NCBI GenBank assembly: GCA_907165065.1
Contig: OU015534.1
Coordinates: forward strand, 8,253,686-8,317,685
Length of the DNA stretch: 64,000 nucleotides
Origin: Caprimulgus europaeus
Lineage: Eukaryota; Chordata; Aves; Caprimulgiformes; Caprimulgidae
Reading direction: 5' to 3'
Shown: piece by piece, positions 25,201 to 38,315 of the stretch
Layout: every line of letters starts with the position of its first letter
How positions within the stretch are numbered: position 1 is the stretch's first letter
Made by a program: the position numbers and the translations under genes
Notes under the pieces: model-generated
What the model was told of the DNA's origin: nothing
The model's database searches: none
Seen by the model: only the letters and a program-made list of their open reading frames with translations

Positions 25201-28200
25201 ACATCCCTGTGCCCTTCCTCCAGTAGCAGCACAGTATTAGTGGGTTTGAACACAGCAGGTCAGTGTGAGCTGTTATGGTACCACTGGTGAATTCAGTAGG
25301 ACATTAGAAGTAGCTGGTACTAGACAGGAAGTGTCTGAACAGAAGAAAAATCTTAAAGTTACAAAACAAATGTAAACAGAATATCTATAATATTCACATC
25401 ATTCATTCTTTGTAGCTGGGAAACTCTTGTATTTCTGCAGCACCTTGCACTAAGTGAGGCCCTAGTCTATAATAGGAGCTTCTAAGTACATATAAAAGTA
25501 AGCATTTCTGTTCCTTGCTGAGCAAATTTAACTAAGAATGCTTTCTTCAGAAATGCAATATTGAGTGAACAGACCATGAAAACTGTCACTGGGCTTTTTT
25601 CTATAATCTATCAGGTTTTATGTGCTGTTCCTATAGTACTGGGTTTAGTTGTAACGTCTCACAGGGACACTTTTCGAAGATACACCCTGTTTTTATTTGA
25701 AATTAGAGCTGTTATCACTGTCCTTAAATAATGCATTTCATAATTTAAAGCAGACAGGGAAAACTACACAAACGTGTACTTAAGTGGATATCTACAGTAC
25801 TCCTGCAAGGAATTTTAAAATGATATTATTTTCATTGCTAAATCAATGTACCAAATACAATAATCAAATCTTAGACTGGGGTTACCAAAAGAGTTTTCAC
25901 TGAAAATTACTTGCAGTGTTTGACATTATAAGTTTGTTTGTAACCTATCAAGCAGTTGTCAAAACATTAAAAATACACTTATTTTTACAGTGCCTTGCAA
26001 ATAGGATAATTTTTTTACCGGATCTGTAAATTTCACAAGCCATTCCTACTCATTTAGGAGAAAAGATAGTGATGGAGTAAAATGGAAAGAGAATGAAGTG
26101 TACTAAGTATAGCTGCAGTCAACATGGTACAGCGGTTTTTATCCAAAGGTTGTTAGGGACAAGGAGTGTTCTTTCACTGTTTTCAGAGATTTGGATTCTG
26201 TCCACTGAGAAAAGTTAGAAACTTCTTGTTTAGAAATGGTGCAAGGTCCTACAAAGGATAAAAGGAGAAAAGCATGAATTGGGATTCTGACTGTCTCCTA
26301 GGCACAATGAGGACTTGATGCCAGTTCCAGGTATAACCTTCTTTTAGAGGGGAGAGAATACAAACAGCAGCATTAATAAAATATTAATAAAATATCAAAG
26401 TCTAGACTCTTAATCTGTTCACAAGTGTCTCATCTTTAGTAAAAATCCTATTTAATTTTATAATACATTGGGTCAGAGTCTAATTTTGTAATGCTTACCT
26501 GAACCTCATTTCAACACTCAATGTTTAGTAATGTTAAGCAGCTTTTTTTTGTTGTTTTTATTACTTGAAAAAGTATTTGTTGCTTGCCATGGAACTTGCT
26601 TTCTAAGGTTCTGTGATATATATTGAACTGATCAGGGTTCCCTTAAGGCAACATTTCAAATACTGTTTTGAAAAAAAACATTCATAACAGCAGACAGACC
26701 ACACATTTCAGTTCACATAATTTATCGCTTTCCTTCCTTAGTAATTGCTCCTTGGATCTTACAGCTTCAGTGCAAAATCCTAAGGTGTGTTAATAGAGGT
26801 CACTGTCAGTGCTTTCCTTAAACGTCTGTTGAGTTAGGTTAAGCAATGTTTACCTGTTTTGCAAACAAATTATGTACTGCTCCATGCATATTTAGCTGAT
26901 ATTTCTTGTGCTTGCATAAATGGATCAATTAATAAGAACTCCCAGAATTCCTGTTCCTGAAGGAAATGTATCCTGACTTGCTGAAGCATATTCTTGCATT
27001 CTCAACAACCAAAACAGTTTAATTAGGCAAATGAGCATAACTGCCTTCAAGAGTTAAAGGGAAGGACTTGAAACAGAATTTGGGCAAACTTCATACTGAA
27101 GTCAGTGAACTTGATTTTAGTGACTGCTAAGTATCAGTGATATGGAAAAGAAGTTTAGGATTCAATTAATATGTGACAGAAAAACTTGTGCTTAATCATT
27201 GTACACAAATATTGCATTTTTAAGAAAGCCAGATTGCAGGATATAGGAGTCATACACATCTGTCTGGTAAAGATTGTTTAGGTTACTTCCCTTTCATTCT
27301 TTTAAAAGTTAATATGATCCTAGTGTTCCTATCTGCTCTGGTAATAGCATTCCTGTATAGGTCTGCATTTTGCTGCTGTGGATTGTACTCAGGAACCAGT
27401 CTATTTCCATTGGCTTTTAACCTGTCACAGTGGTGTTCTGTGGCCTCTCATTAGGCAAACCTGGCATCTGCTGACCCCAGATGCTGATCTCTGGGGTAAC
27501 ATAGGGGCTTTAGCATCCATGTCTGCTTCAGTTTCTCCTTCTTGTGTCTGTCAGTACTTCTTTACAATAAGCTGATACTGTATTAGTGTTATTTTTTTCC
27601 CTGTGACTTCTTGTCCCATACTCTTTTTATATGTACCAGTCCATGCTTTCTTTCTATTGCTATTTATGAATGTATGAAGAGTTCTTTAGTAGTTGGAAAT
27701 GTTCTAGAAAAAATAAGAGGATCTTCATAGTAAACCACACCTAGTACAGCATCTTACTCCTCTCTGACAGCATTCTGGGATATTGAATATGGAATAATAG
27801 AACACTCTCTTTTCTGTCATGACACTGCATCATTTTATACTAAATGTTATCTAAATGTGAATGCAACCTAAAGAAAGCAGACACCAGCAGCAACTGGGAA
27901 TAACTAGGTGGCCTTATAGGGAATGCGTAACAAAAGGAATTGATGTAAAAGTTGCCCCACTCATCTGAATGTCAAACAATAATAGCATAGCTGATATGCT
28001 GCTATGTTAGTGGAGTCATAGTAGAATATGGGACATGTGTGAAAGGTATCATTGTTTTATATTGAAGAATGTTAGAGAGAAATTTTTCTTGAATAATTTG
28101 TTTTATGTAAAGTTTTGCTGAGTTCAGACTAATTCCTTTGTAACTGCCATCGTTACCACTACAGTGCTGTATTTTAACAACTCTTAGTTTTGTTATGGCT

Positions 28201-31200
28201 GTGAACCTTTCATATTTTCTTTGTCCTTAGGATGTCAGACATGAAAAGGAGTCAGTGTCATGCTGTTCATGAATTCTAGGTGCCTTGATCCTTGATCACT
28301 TTGTTAAATCATTAGAGGGAGGTCCCTCTGGGAATTATCAAAAGTCTCTGAAGAGTCACTTATGAAAATGAATGTACCTCTCTCGTAACACATATCACTT
28401 CCAATCCTGTCTGCAGTCAGACTTCTCTCTGAAATGTTTCGGAATGTTAATCAGTAATCAGGGCACAGATTGGTACATGCTGCTGGGCTTTGAAGCTATT
28501 CCTGTCATATGATTTGTCACATCCTTAGTAATACTTTGCATGATTTTCATACATATACTGTTAGGCTTTCTTGCTTAAGAACTTTAGATTTCAGCAAAAT
28601 AAGTGACAGCACCCAACTGTCGGACATTTGTGAGAGTTTCACATTAGCGAAGTACAAGGTGCCACTTGACAGCTCTAATTGACTAGAGGATTGAGAAGTG
28701 GGTTATACTCTGTTGTAATATCACTGCTGGGTAGCATTTCCAAATGCTGGTGCCTATCTGTATTTCCTGTACTGGATGCTGTTAGACTGTACCCCATCTA
28801 TTCTTTCCATTTGCTTGACAGGACACATCCCAATATCCAATGGTGTGTAGAGTTTAGTACAGCTGTTTCCCTGGAGTGAGCAACTAGTTTTATTATGATG
28901 TAATGAATTTTCTTCTCTGAGTGAAAAGATGTAAATCACAAGAATGGTTTATTTTTAGATGTGGTTGATGTTTCTCGATTAAATGACTTTCCTTGCAAAA
29001 TGAACATTTTAATGTATATAAAAGAACCCACCACCTTTTTCAAAAAAGTTATTAAATTTTAATTAATATTGTGAGAGCCTTATAAATTTTGATTGCTCAT
29101 TGTCTGTAAAAATAAATTCATAATGCTTTCATTTTTAAATATACTTTGCAAGGAATGATGGGTATATTTTAAAATGCTTAAGGAAAAATTTAAGTACATT
29201 TAACAAAAAAATTTCCTCTGGTCTAGTTGCAGTCATTCATCTAGGGCAGATTCTGTGCAGTTTTTGTTGTGGTTTTTCTCCCCTTTTCACTTCTAATTTC
29301 AAAAAGAATATAAGTATAAATTGCAAATTATTCTAAGGAGAAGTCCAGTATTTCTGTAGGCTTAGTTCCTGAATTATACCCTATGAATGAGAAAAGCAGT
29401 CCCACAGTAACCAGAGAATCTAATAAGAACTGAGTGGGGAGAATTGTCTCTCTGCCCACTGGGTTCAGTGAAAGAAGAGGAGAGACATACTGAAAACACA
29501 TCTGAATGTAATTCTGTAATTAAGACTAATTGTTTAATCATGTGATACAAGAAACAGAGTGGGATAGGATGAGGAAATGAACAATTCCTCTTTTATTATT
29601 CTAGACATTATTCTTTTACCTCACCTCTTCCTTAGATCAGAAATTGTTTAGGGTTCTTAAGATCATAAATAGAAATCCAGGTAAGGAAAGTAAAGTGGAA
29701 AACAATACCACAAGTACAAAAATTTTGTGGGGCAGTTAGGGGTTTATCCTCTTGCAAAACTTATTACAGTATATGTTAGTAGTATAATACTGGAGACTGG
29801 AATCCAGATTACAGTAAACCATTTATTTAAGAAATAGGTTCCAATTCAAATACAAATAAGTAAAAAACCTCCACTTTCTTGCAGTCCTAATTATATGTTT
29901 GAAAAATCAAGTTTCAGTACTGTTTTTCTAAATTTCAATTTAAATAGCATTTCCACATTTGTTTTAGACTTTTATAACCATTTTTAATAACATACAAGTG
30001 AAGGAACAGTTGAGACTACCAGCTGTAGATTAGTGTTTGTGATGATTCTGAAATAACTGAGAAATCAAATTAGTTTTTAGCAAAGTCTATATTTTAGCAG
30101 TTTTTCCACTGTATTTACAGTAATTATTTACTTTCACTTGCTGTGTGTATATATGCATGGGGTTTCAAAATATTTCTAGCAACAGAAATGGAACTTTTTG
30201 TTGCTAATACAATTTATTGCCTGAGGTGAGTTGCAAATAACTTTACTAAGTGGTGGGGAAAATGTTAAATAAATGTAGATTAGATATTGTTTGATTGTTT
30301 ATAGAGTCAGGGTAAAATAATAATAATTTAAAAAAGAATAAAAATGCCTGTATCTTGTGGAAAAAATATTTTAAATGAAGTACTAGATCTGTTTTAACAT
30401 GTATAATGTACCTCATTTATACCCAGTGTCAAAACACCTGGAGAATTTCTTAAAATACTTTAAATCAGTTTATATCTAGATCTGCATTTACTGGCCACTA
30501 AATGGATCTGATTTATCATATTTTACATTATTCTTCTCTTTTTGCCCCATTTTATAGGATACCTCTCTGATAGGTTCATCTCTAGTCAACCCCTGCAGGA
30601 ATGTGAACGAATATTATAAAATGAAAATATAGAAACATCTGCAATGGGGTTAGTTGAGCTGTTATTGAGGAGCACAGTCAGTTCATTTTTGTGCCAGGCT
30701 AGCCAGAAGCTGAAAAAGGAATGTGTGCTACCATTTCCTATCACAGTCAGATAAGGAGATTGCTTTCCACAGTTGGATAAGAGGCATTTACTGAAGAAAT
30801 TATTCTGTAAGGAAATAACTAATGGGAAGCAGACCTGCAGTGGACATAAGAAATATCTAAAGATGCTCTTGGGAGGAACTTTCAGCTATGCAATGCTAGC
30901 AGATACAATTATAGAGGATTGTGAAACCACATCTGCCAACTGAAATAACTGGCAGTGAACAAAAGATGATGAGTGAAAGAAAATAACCATTGGCATGGTT
31001 GTGAAATGCATTATCCAGTCATTTCCAGCCTCAGTAACAGCAAGAACATTCCTATTTTATTTGTGGAAGCACATGTGAGCTTCAAATCTGATGGTACAGC
31101 AGTGAATGAATTTGTAAAGTTCAATATTATAACTTTACAATATCATAAGACAGCTGAAAAAAAAAAAGTCAGGTGTGTTTGTGTAGTGTCTAGACTACAA

Positions 31201-33646
31201 AGAAATATTTGTGTACTCTGGAACAGATTTTCATTTCTCTTACGTTTCCTGGAGTATATATTGAAGAATGATGACTGGTGCATAATTTTATGTCACTGGG
31301 TAAATCTGACCTGACCCTGTCAAACTGCCAGGGTCACTTTTTCTACTTGAAGAACCAGCTTCCTCGCAAATATAAAAAAACCCACAAACACAACCCTTCA
31401 AATAAGACCTTACCTGTGAGTGTATGAGTCTTCTTTCTGTCATAAATGACATACTGCAGCCTGAGATGAACAAGAGCACTGGTAATACAGGTCTTCTAGA
31501 AATATAGATTAAGAGGCAGACAATCCAGAGGTGTGAAAGATGGAGAAACTAACTTAATTTGCTTGCAAACACAGTGACCTCCATAGACAGTTGTATTGGA
31601 GCAGCACACATATGACAAAAGAGCTGAGGAAGACCAAATCATTTCATCAGCCAGCTGGTATCTCCAAGAACAGGACCACTTCTCTGAGTATTCTACCTGT
31701 AAATGAGTCTGTTTCTTATGCTAACTACTTCCCTACTTACTAACAGGCAAGGTAAGTCAGGATTTAAACATGACTTATGACAGAAACAAATATGTACTAG
31801 GAAAAACAGGTTCTCTGCCAGGCTAGAGCTTGATCTCATGAGCATGTCTTGTCTTTCACAGAAAAGTGAAACACATAAGTAAGCTTTCCTAAATTACAGA
31901 CTAATCTACTTTCCAGTGGCTCTAAAATTTATTACTGAAAGTACAAATAGCTGTCCACTCTGAACTAATTAAAATATTAGGATTAACCTAAGGTGTGTTG
32001 CCCAAGCTTTCAGCAAACGAGAAAGGCATAGAAGAAATAAAATGGACATTTAATTAGTACTGACCTAGAATGGAGTTCTCAATTTAAGTAAAATATCTGA
32101 CGGCTTTATAAGATACACTTAACTTCTAAAAGCTTCTAACTATTGCATAAGAAATCCATTCCTTCACTATAAGTAAAAGGAGTATACCATGTCACCCAAA
32201 GTAATAGTGTTCTTAGCAGGTGGAGTGGGAAACTGATTCTTCTGATTATGAAAGCAAATGTAATTTATAATATGCTATCTTTTACCATTTGCAGTAGGTG
32301 AAGATTGCTTCACCCCTAGCCGCTAGATATGGAATAGCTATTTAATCTAATGGACTGTTTATGTGTGTATATATAACAATATAACTACACATCAATCTAT
32401 AAAAAAAGGAACATTATTAAGGCAGCACAATTGCCTCCATGTAAACAGCCAGGGTTAAGGATATTGGACAAGCCTGATTTGGACACCCTGTTGCGTAGAT
32501 GCATAATACCAGACTTTTGATTTATATATGTGTCATGAGCAGGTCAGAGGTGCTTTCATTTGGCTAGCAGCAAGGCACTTCTGAGGCAGGGATTGTGGGG
32601 TATCTGAATTCCCATCTCTAAAACAAAGGTATGCAGGGGCTGAAATTCTTAAGCCATTCTGGTATCCAGCTGCAAACCTGGTTCTGCTGTTTCACAGTGG
32701 AGTGGACAGGCCATTAGGGATATTATCCTACCTTTACACTGTTTCTTGGACAGTTGGTCTCTTTCCCTTTTTTTCTTTTAATTCCTTAGGTCTATCTTTG
32801 GTCTTCTGCCTTCAAAAGGCTTCCTCCTCCACAGTACTTCATCACTGGTAAGAGAGAAGTCAGGAGCATGGGAGGAAAAGCTTCTAGCTTATTTTCCAGA
32901 TCAGCAGCTGAACCTAAGAGGAAAATGTAATGACTCAGCTACAAATCAGAACATGAATCTTTGGGGAGTTTAGTTGTGGTTTTAACAAACTTGTATAGAG
33001 ATGAGCAAATTGTGATTTTATGAGAGTTTGTAATCTGGCCAGAATTCATACATCAGTCAAAGGAACATCTCGAGTCTGAACATTCCCAAACAGTGGGAAG
33101 TTTTGTCTTAATTTAACTTCATCATAATTTCAGCACTCTGAGTGGGTAAAGATTCAAGAAGCTTAAAAAGAAGGTGCTATCAATCATACCTTTAATTCAT
33201 CTAGTTTTGCAGGTAGGGAGAAACTAGCATAGAACCTTAAAAATAAATTATTTTATTTCATTTGATGATTCACTCCAGTGCTTTTACTTCTGCAATATGT
33301 GGCTATCACAGTTTTCTTATACTAAAACAAGATTTCGATATTTTAATCTTGAACAGATTAAACGTTTGTTGTCTTTTTCTGCCTTGAATCATCACGCTTC
33401 TTTGATAGCATAATTCATTTCTGTGGAGAGTAATGAGTAAAACAATAGTTTAAAATGAAGACAAAAGTAGAGGAGCAAAGGAAACTCCTAAAAACAATTT
33501 CCAAAAACCATGCAAGAAAATACCAAAATTTGGCTTTTACATAACCAATTGTTCTAACTAAAATGCTTCTGAAACTTTCCCATTAAGTGGAAGTCAGTCT
33601 TTGAATTGCACGTAGGAACTGATGTGCCTGGATCCATGTGGCAAAT

Positions 33647-33820
33647 ATTAATTGGCCAATAACTTATTAACATCTGCAGTGCATTTGGGAAAACTGGCAG
33701 TCATTCATTGTTGATCTGAGGGGCACTGTAAAACAAAGTGAAGGTTCTACGTTTTGTCTAGAAAGATGGGCAATTGAACTTCACTTTAAACTATTGTATT
33801 ATTACCACAATGGAACTATC
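33647..33820 (+). repeat. Unidentified repeat, copy A
   Basis: This segment is homologous to 36027-36204 in the same orientation. The match begins at ATTAA..TTG, includes an identical AATAACTTATTA (33658-33669) and a shared ACAAAGT block (33733-33739), and ends with an ungapped 44-bp block (33777-33820) that matches copy B at 37 of 44 positions and finishes ACAATGGAACTATC. The distance between first and last blocks is 119 bp here and 120 bp in copy B. I do not recognise the family; it is not CR1 or the LTR above. Flanks diverge on both sides. Confidence 0.7.
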
Positions 33821-34570
33821 AGTCAGCCAGACAGACATATTAACCAAGCAAGCCATAAATTCCACAGGATCTTGCAATTGTACTTTTCAGCTTTTTACTT
33901 CTTGTAGCTTTCTTAAAAGTTATTGCTCTTCCACTGGCACCTTCCCATGTATATAAAGGTTCTGTCAGCTTTGACCTTCAAAGTGGACTTTTTCCAGGTG
34001 CTTTCTATCACTTTCTGAAGTTACTGTGGATATCATATGCATAGTGCAGCCATCATCTATCAAACTTGTGTCAGTATGCACTGTTCCCATCTACTGCCCA
34101 GTGTCATCCTGGCACTGAAGGTTTCAAAAACAAAATGAAAAACCCACAAAAAACACCACAAAACCAAAAAAACCCCACTGACCTGTTTCAAATCCCTATT
34201 TAGAAAAAACCCTAGTACAAATTAGCCATTGTGATAGCTGGCATTTCTGTGACCTGAAGGATTTTGTCACCACTAGCTGCTCGCTGCTCTGCTTTCTCGA
34301 TGTGGTGTGCCTGCTGACCAGTTAGATTGCATGGCCCAGTAAGGAAACAACTTGTGCTTACTGCTTCATCATATTGTAAGACATATACCTGTTCTCACGG
34401 CTTCTCTGTCATAGGGCTAGTTGTTGCAGGCCTTCAGTGTATGTGAAACAGCTGATTTCTTGTACCATGTTACCCGACAATGTCTTCTAAGGAGCTTCCT
34501 GCAAGGAGAGGAAAATGTACCATACTGTTATTGCCAGTCCTGGTGTGCACAGGTCATGAGTCGCCCCCTT

Positions 34571-34598
34571 AAAAAATAATAATAAAAAAATAATAATC
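34571..34598. repeat. AAT-rich simple repeat
   Basis: The tract consists of A and T only, in AATAATAAT and A-run blocks, and is a likely length-variable microsatellite. Confidence 0.8.
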
Positions 34599-35133
34599 AA
34601 ATAACAATATTGGCTGAAAAATCATGAGACCAAAATAAGAAGAATTTATGATGAAAATGTATGATGAAAAAGGTTTGATACTAGGGGGAAAGTGGGAATA
34701 TGGAGGGAATATTTCCCAAAGAGAGATACAACTTCCAGAAAGAGGCCTGTCCACAGAGTGCTGAAACTGCTGTGTCTTTCCCACCAGCTCCCAACTGCCA
34801 CAGGTATTCCTTGATCTTGGGTCTCTTCTCAAAATGCAATTAGCTCCTTTTCTTACCTCCTTACTCTGAAAAGTGAGGGGAGGTAACTTAAATTCAACTA
34901 AAGTTAAGGGCTTAGTACCTAACGCAGTACCCGAGGAGTGTGTTATCCTTTAATTGTAAGTTGCATATGAGAAGCCATACTGAATTTGGGTACTAAATGC
35001 TTGTTTCCACCCCCAAAACTACTGTGTTGCAGTTGTCCTTCCTTCTGCACTGCTGCTATGCAGTAGTTTAATGTTTAGAGTGCTTCCCCTGTGTGTGGGA
35101 GACCTGGCTTCAGTTTCCATCTTTATCCAAAAG

Positions 35134-35169
35134 GATTCAAGATCTCATTCCAGAATGAGATCTTGGATC
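35134..35169. repeat. Long hairpin/palindrome, 13-bp perfect arms extended to about 17 bp
   Basis: CAAGATCTCATTC (35138-35150) is followed by only two bases and then its exact complement GAATGAGATCTTG (35153-35165). Outside this the stem continues with about four more bases per arm, one pair being G-T. A near loop-free palindrome of this size is uncommon in unique DNA and can form a cruciform. The loop is too small for a microRNA precursor. Confidence 0.9.
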
Positions 35170-36026
35170 TAAAGGTTATTTTGGAAGAGAAAGGAAAATT
35201 ATATTCTCGCCTATCAAACCTTCTCAATTTTTTGCCACAAAGTGAGAGTGAATGTATGCCTGACTGTAACCCTGTTGCTCTCTGTTGCCACAGAGCAATA
35301 GAATGGCTTAGTTTCCAATGATTTTGTTCCAATTTAATGGCACTTCAGTGTAAAATGCAAAATAGTCTTTGGGAGCATGTAGTGTGATATCGTAGATGAG
35401 TGTTGTCCTGAAGACTAGGGCTGAGAAAATCTTTCCCTTTTCTTTTCTCCCTCCTTTTGAAACCAAATCAACAGAAAGAACTGAAAGAGTCTCTTCTCTC
35501 TGTTACGTTACCCTATAGCATAAGTGGCTAATGCACTTCATGAGGTTGAAGTTGAGGTCCTGTTGACCAGGTAGAATTTGAAAGCAAGTCTTGCACATCA
35601 TGGGTGTGAATGCTGTAGCTGCAGTGCCTTTCCTTTTGAGGAATTTTGTGAGAAAAGGCTTGTTTGGGGATGTGGGAAAGAGTGCTAGCACAGGAGGCTG
35701 ATGCTGTGCAGCTCAGAGCCTGGTTCCTGGGCTTGGGCCTCTCCCCCTCCTGCCATGTTCAGTGTTGGCAGTCAGTGTATTTCACCCCACATGTTGGCTA
35801 GTGGTGGTGCTGTTCTTGAGCACCTCAAGCCTTGGGTAAGGTCTCCTTCTAGGTTTTGCTGTAGATCTGTAACACCTACTGCTTTTTTGTTTTAATCCCA
35901 TATTTGAAGCAGAAATTTTGCAGCTGAAGAGTCTTGTGTGGCTGTGTTCTGCTACCCAGACACTGATTTGAGCCTTTCTGTAGTAGACTGTAAATTTGGA
36001 ACACACCTATGCATAAACAATAATGC

Positions 36027-36204
36027 ATTAACAATTGCTTAATAACTTATTAGAATCTTGCTTCTGTTGAGACACTGGGGAAAAGCTACAGCCAATTAGT
36101 TGTAGGAGGGCGGTGGAACAAAGTTAAACTTTAAATTATTGCTGAAAAGGTGAGCTGATAAACTTCAGACTAAACTAGTGTATTAGCACTACAATGGAAC
36201 TATC
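36027..36204 (+). repeat. Unidentified repeat, copy B
   Basis: This is the partner of the segment at 33647-33820, about 2.38 kb away in the same direction. It carries the identical AATAACTTATTA (36041-36052), the ACAAAGT block at 36118-36124 and the ungapped 44-bp block at 36161-36204. The middle differs by small compensating gaps of about 8 and 6 bp. The divergence implies an old event: two insertions of one unknown element, or a local duplication. Confidence 0.7.
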
Positions 36205-38084
36205 GACTCCATATAAAACATTAGTATGACAAATTAGTGCTTTGATCGTGCTAGATATAACCATATTCATTTGTTTAATTAAACAATCTAGGCTTCTTGT
36301 GGTGTGGGTCATTTTAAAAAATGTTAAAAATAAAATTAAACACATAATTAAGCTGACAAGAGATAAAGACCCTTGTGCAGCAAGTTGAAGGCAGTTAATT
36401 TATAAGGAGCCTGGTCCCTGAAGGCTGTGTAGTTTATTAAAGTTACTGAGGCAGAGATGTGATAAAATATTTTATGTAGTGCTTTAAAGGCTAAATTGCT
36501 CTGACACTTTTAAAGTCCATGGGATATAGTCAATTAGGATGTCTTGTTATCATGTTTTTTCCTCATAAAGTAATCTAAATAAAATCCATGGTTATACTGA
36601 TAATTTCTTAAAGTTCCCACAGTAATATTTACAAAAAATATATTTCTCTGTGATACATGTAATGGCCCTCATTGGTCACTCTGATTGTAATAAAGCTCAT
36701 CTGAAACATTGTCCCATTATGACAAGGCAGAGATGGTACACTAGCCAGGAGAGGGAGTTTAAATTTAAAAGCCACCTAGTCCTGCAGGTTTCCAGGTACA
36801 ATACTTGCCAGATATTCTTGGAGCTCCTAAAACAAAGGCCTGTAAAGGTGCTGTATGAAGTGAAAATATCTGTCTTGTCTTAGATGTCTGGAGCTGGAAC
36901 AATACTGGTTAGATATTTTCCTATACTTTTGTCTGGATTTGAAAAGAAAACATGTGAAAATGCCTATGAGAAAATGTACATTAGGTAATTAGATAAATGC
37001 TCGTATCAGTAATTTAATTTCTTTTTACTAGATGATGAATCTGTTCCCCAATTTACAATCTGCTTTCCTGTAGGGTTAGAAATATGTTTGAAAAGATAGT
37101 TGCGGTGCTGAAATAGTTACTTTTTTATGTTTGAAAGCAGGCAAATATGTCAGTTTTCCCTCTGATATACTGAGGACTTGAAAGGGTTATTTCTCCTGCC
37201 TTTTCTAATGGGATATTTCCAATTTCTGTTGTTACTGCCTTTTAGCAGTTTTATGTCAAGTCTATCCTTGATCTTTATCAAGGTCACAGGGGCAGCTACT
37301 AAACTTCTACTGGACTTTAGAGTGTTATATAAAACCCTCAGCTTCTAAAACAAACAGGAAGAGGAAAAAACCAAAAGATAACAAGACACATTCAGGAGAA
37401 AGGTGAGAAAAGACACAATAGGACAAAGAGAAAGGGACTTAAACCAAAACTTATAAAAACCTTGTTTTAGATGGTCAAAGATTTCCAAAGGATGTGTCAC
37501 CTTGTAAGAGAAATGGAGTGAAGCCAGTCCCTAGCTTCCACACTCCTGCTCATCTCAGTCTCTTAAAATGGTTCTTTTTCATCTGACAAGGGTCCTCTGA
37601 ATTCCAAGTCCTGTATTTATCATGCAGTGTAGTGTGATGAAGCGGGTTGGATGGGGTCTTCATTTATAATTTACAGAAGCATGGGGCATGCTTCCTTTTT
37701 AATATGTGCGTAAATGGCATAAAAACCCCCCCAAAACACAAGTATATATACACACCTCTTTACAGAAGATATTTCATCAAATAGAGAGTGTTTTTCTGGA
37801 TTTTGCATTGTCTGTGTCTTAGAAGCATGATTTAAATTGAAGTTGTAGATTTCTACGGGTTTAAGCACGTGTTTATAGCAGTGAGGTTTGCAACTGTCAA
37901 AGCTGCGTTGAAAAACTGTAGCGAAATGCTCTGTTATAAAATATCCTTATACAGAGAGAGAGAGAAGGAGCAATAGGGGTTGACTGCTCAGAGATGGGTT
38001 ATTGTTTGTTCTGTAAGCAATGAACTGAAGCAATTTATAGCTTTAAATCTTTTTTCTGAATCTTTGATGAACATCAGCTTTCCT
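36205..38084. other. Unique stretch, with conserved-looking AT-rich first part
   Basis: About 36205-36660 is dense in TTAATTA, AATTAAAC and TTTATTAAAG blocks and resembles a conserved non-coding element directly beside repeat copy B. The remainder holds a short (AG)6 microsatellite at 37953-37964 and no recognisable gene. Confidence 0.5.
37953..37964. repeat. (AG)6 microsatellite
   Basis: Six AG units lie in a row at ACAGAGAGAGAGAGAAGG. It is a minor simple repeat. Confidence 0.9.
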
Positions 38085-38315
38085 TGATGTCAGGAAGTAC
38101 TTCTTCACTGAAAGGGTTATGAGGCACTGGAACAGGCTGCCTAGGGAGGTGGTAGAGTCACCATCCCTGGAGGTGTTTAAAAGATGGCTAGATGGGGTGC
38201 TTGGAGATATGGTTTGGTGGTGAACAGGTATGGTTGGACTCAATGATCTCAGAGTGGACAGGTATGGTTGGACTTGATGATCTCAGGTCTCTTCCAACTA
38301 GTAGATTCTATGATT
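38085..38315 (+). mobile_element. CR1 LINE 3' end, short copy, plus strand
   Basis: A 5'-truncated CR1 lies in the orientation opposite to the copy at 8408. The plus strand encodes the last residues of the CR1 protein ([20 protein letters not shown], then a VFKRWLDG block) and ends with the 3' untranslated part and ATTCTATGATTTTTG, close to the CR1 terminal ATTCTATG unit. The C-terminal residues differ from the first copy, so it belongs to another CR1 subfamily. A 34-bp stretch of the 3' end is duplicated in tandem (38222-38289). The element cannot transpose, since only the tail is present. Confidence 0.93.
38222..38289 (+). repeat. 34-bp tandem duplication inside the CR1 3' end
   Basis: The segment ACAGGTATGGTTGGACT plus ATGATCTCAG occurs twice, shifted by 34 bp, with few differences. 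CR1 normally carries this stretch once, so the duplication arose in this copy or its source lineage. Confidence 0.85.

Larger units (their letters stand above)
18706..33646. other. Long unique non-genic stretch (about 15 kb)
   Basis: No recognisable gene, RNA or transposon was found. Open frames reach only about 115 codons. A locally GC- and CpG-raised island at about 21600-22200 stands out and is listed separately, as are a 26-bp hairpin at 20703-20728 and a short AT duplication near 26372-26394. A CCC/GGG inverted pair (TGACCCTG...CAGGGTCA) sits at 31312-31336. Such a length with so few repeats is usual for bird gene deserts or giant introns. Decayed repeats older than can be read by eye may be hidden here. 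Confidence 0.6.
33821..36026. other. Spacer between the two unidentified repeat copies
   Basis: No gene is supported. It contains an A/C-rich tract at about 34126-34182, an AAT-rich simple repeat at 34571-34598 and a long hairpin at 35134-35169. Open frames of 60-87 codons on both strands show no recognisable domain. Confidence 0.6.

Noticed and set aside
31312..31336. TGACCCTG...CAGGGTCA inverted repeat as a nuclear-receptor site
   Set aside because: Eight-base arms with a nine-base spacer are expected by chance in 64 kb, and the spacing does not fit common receptor dimers.
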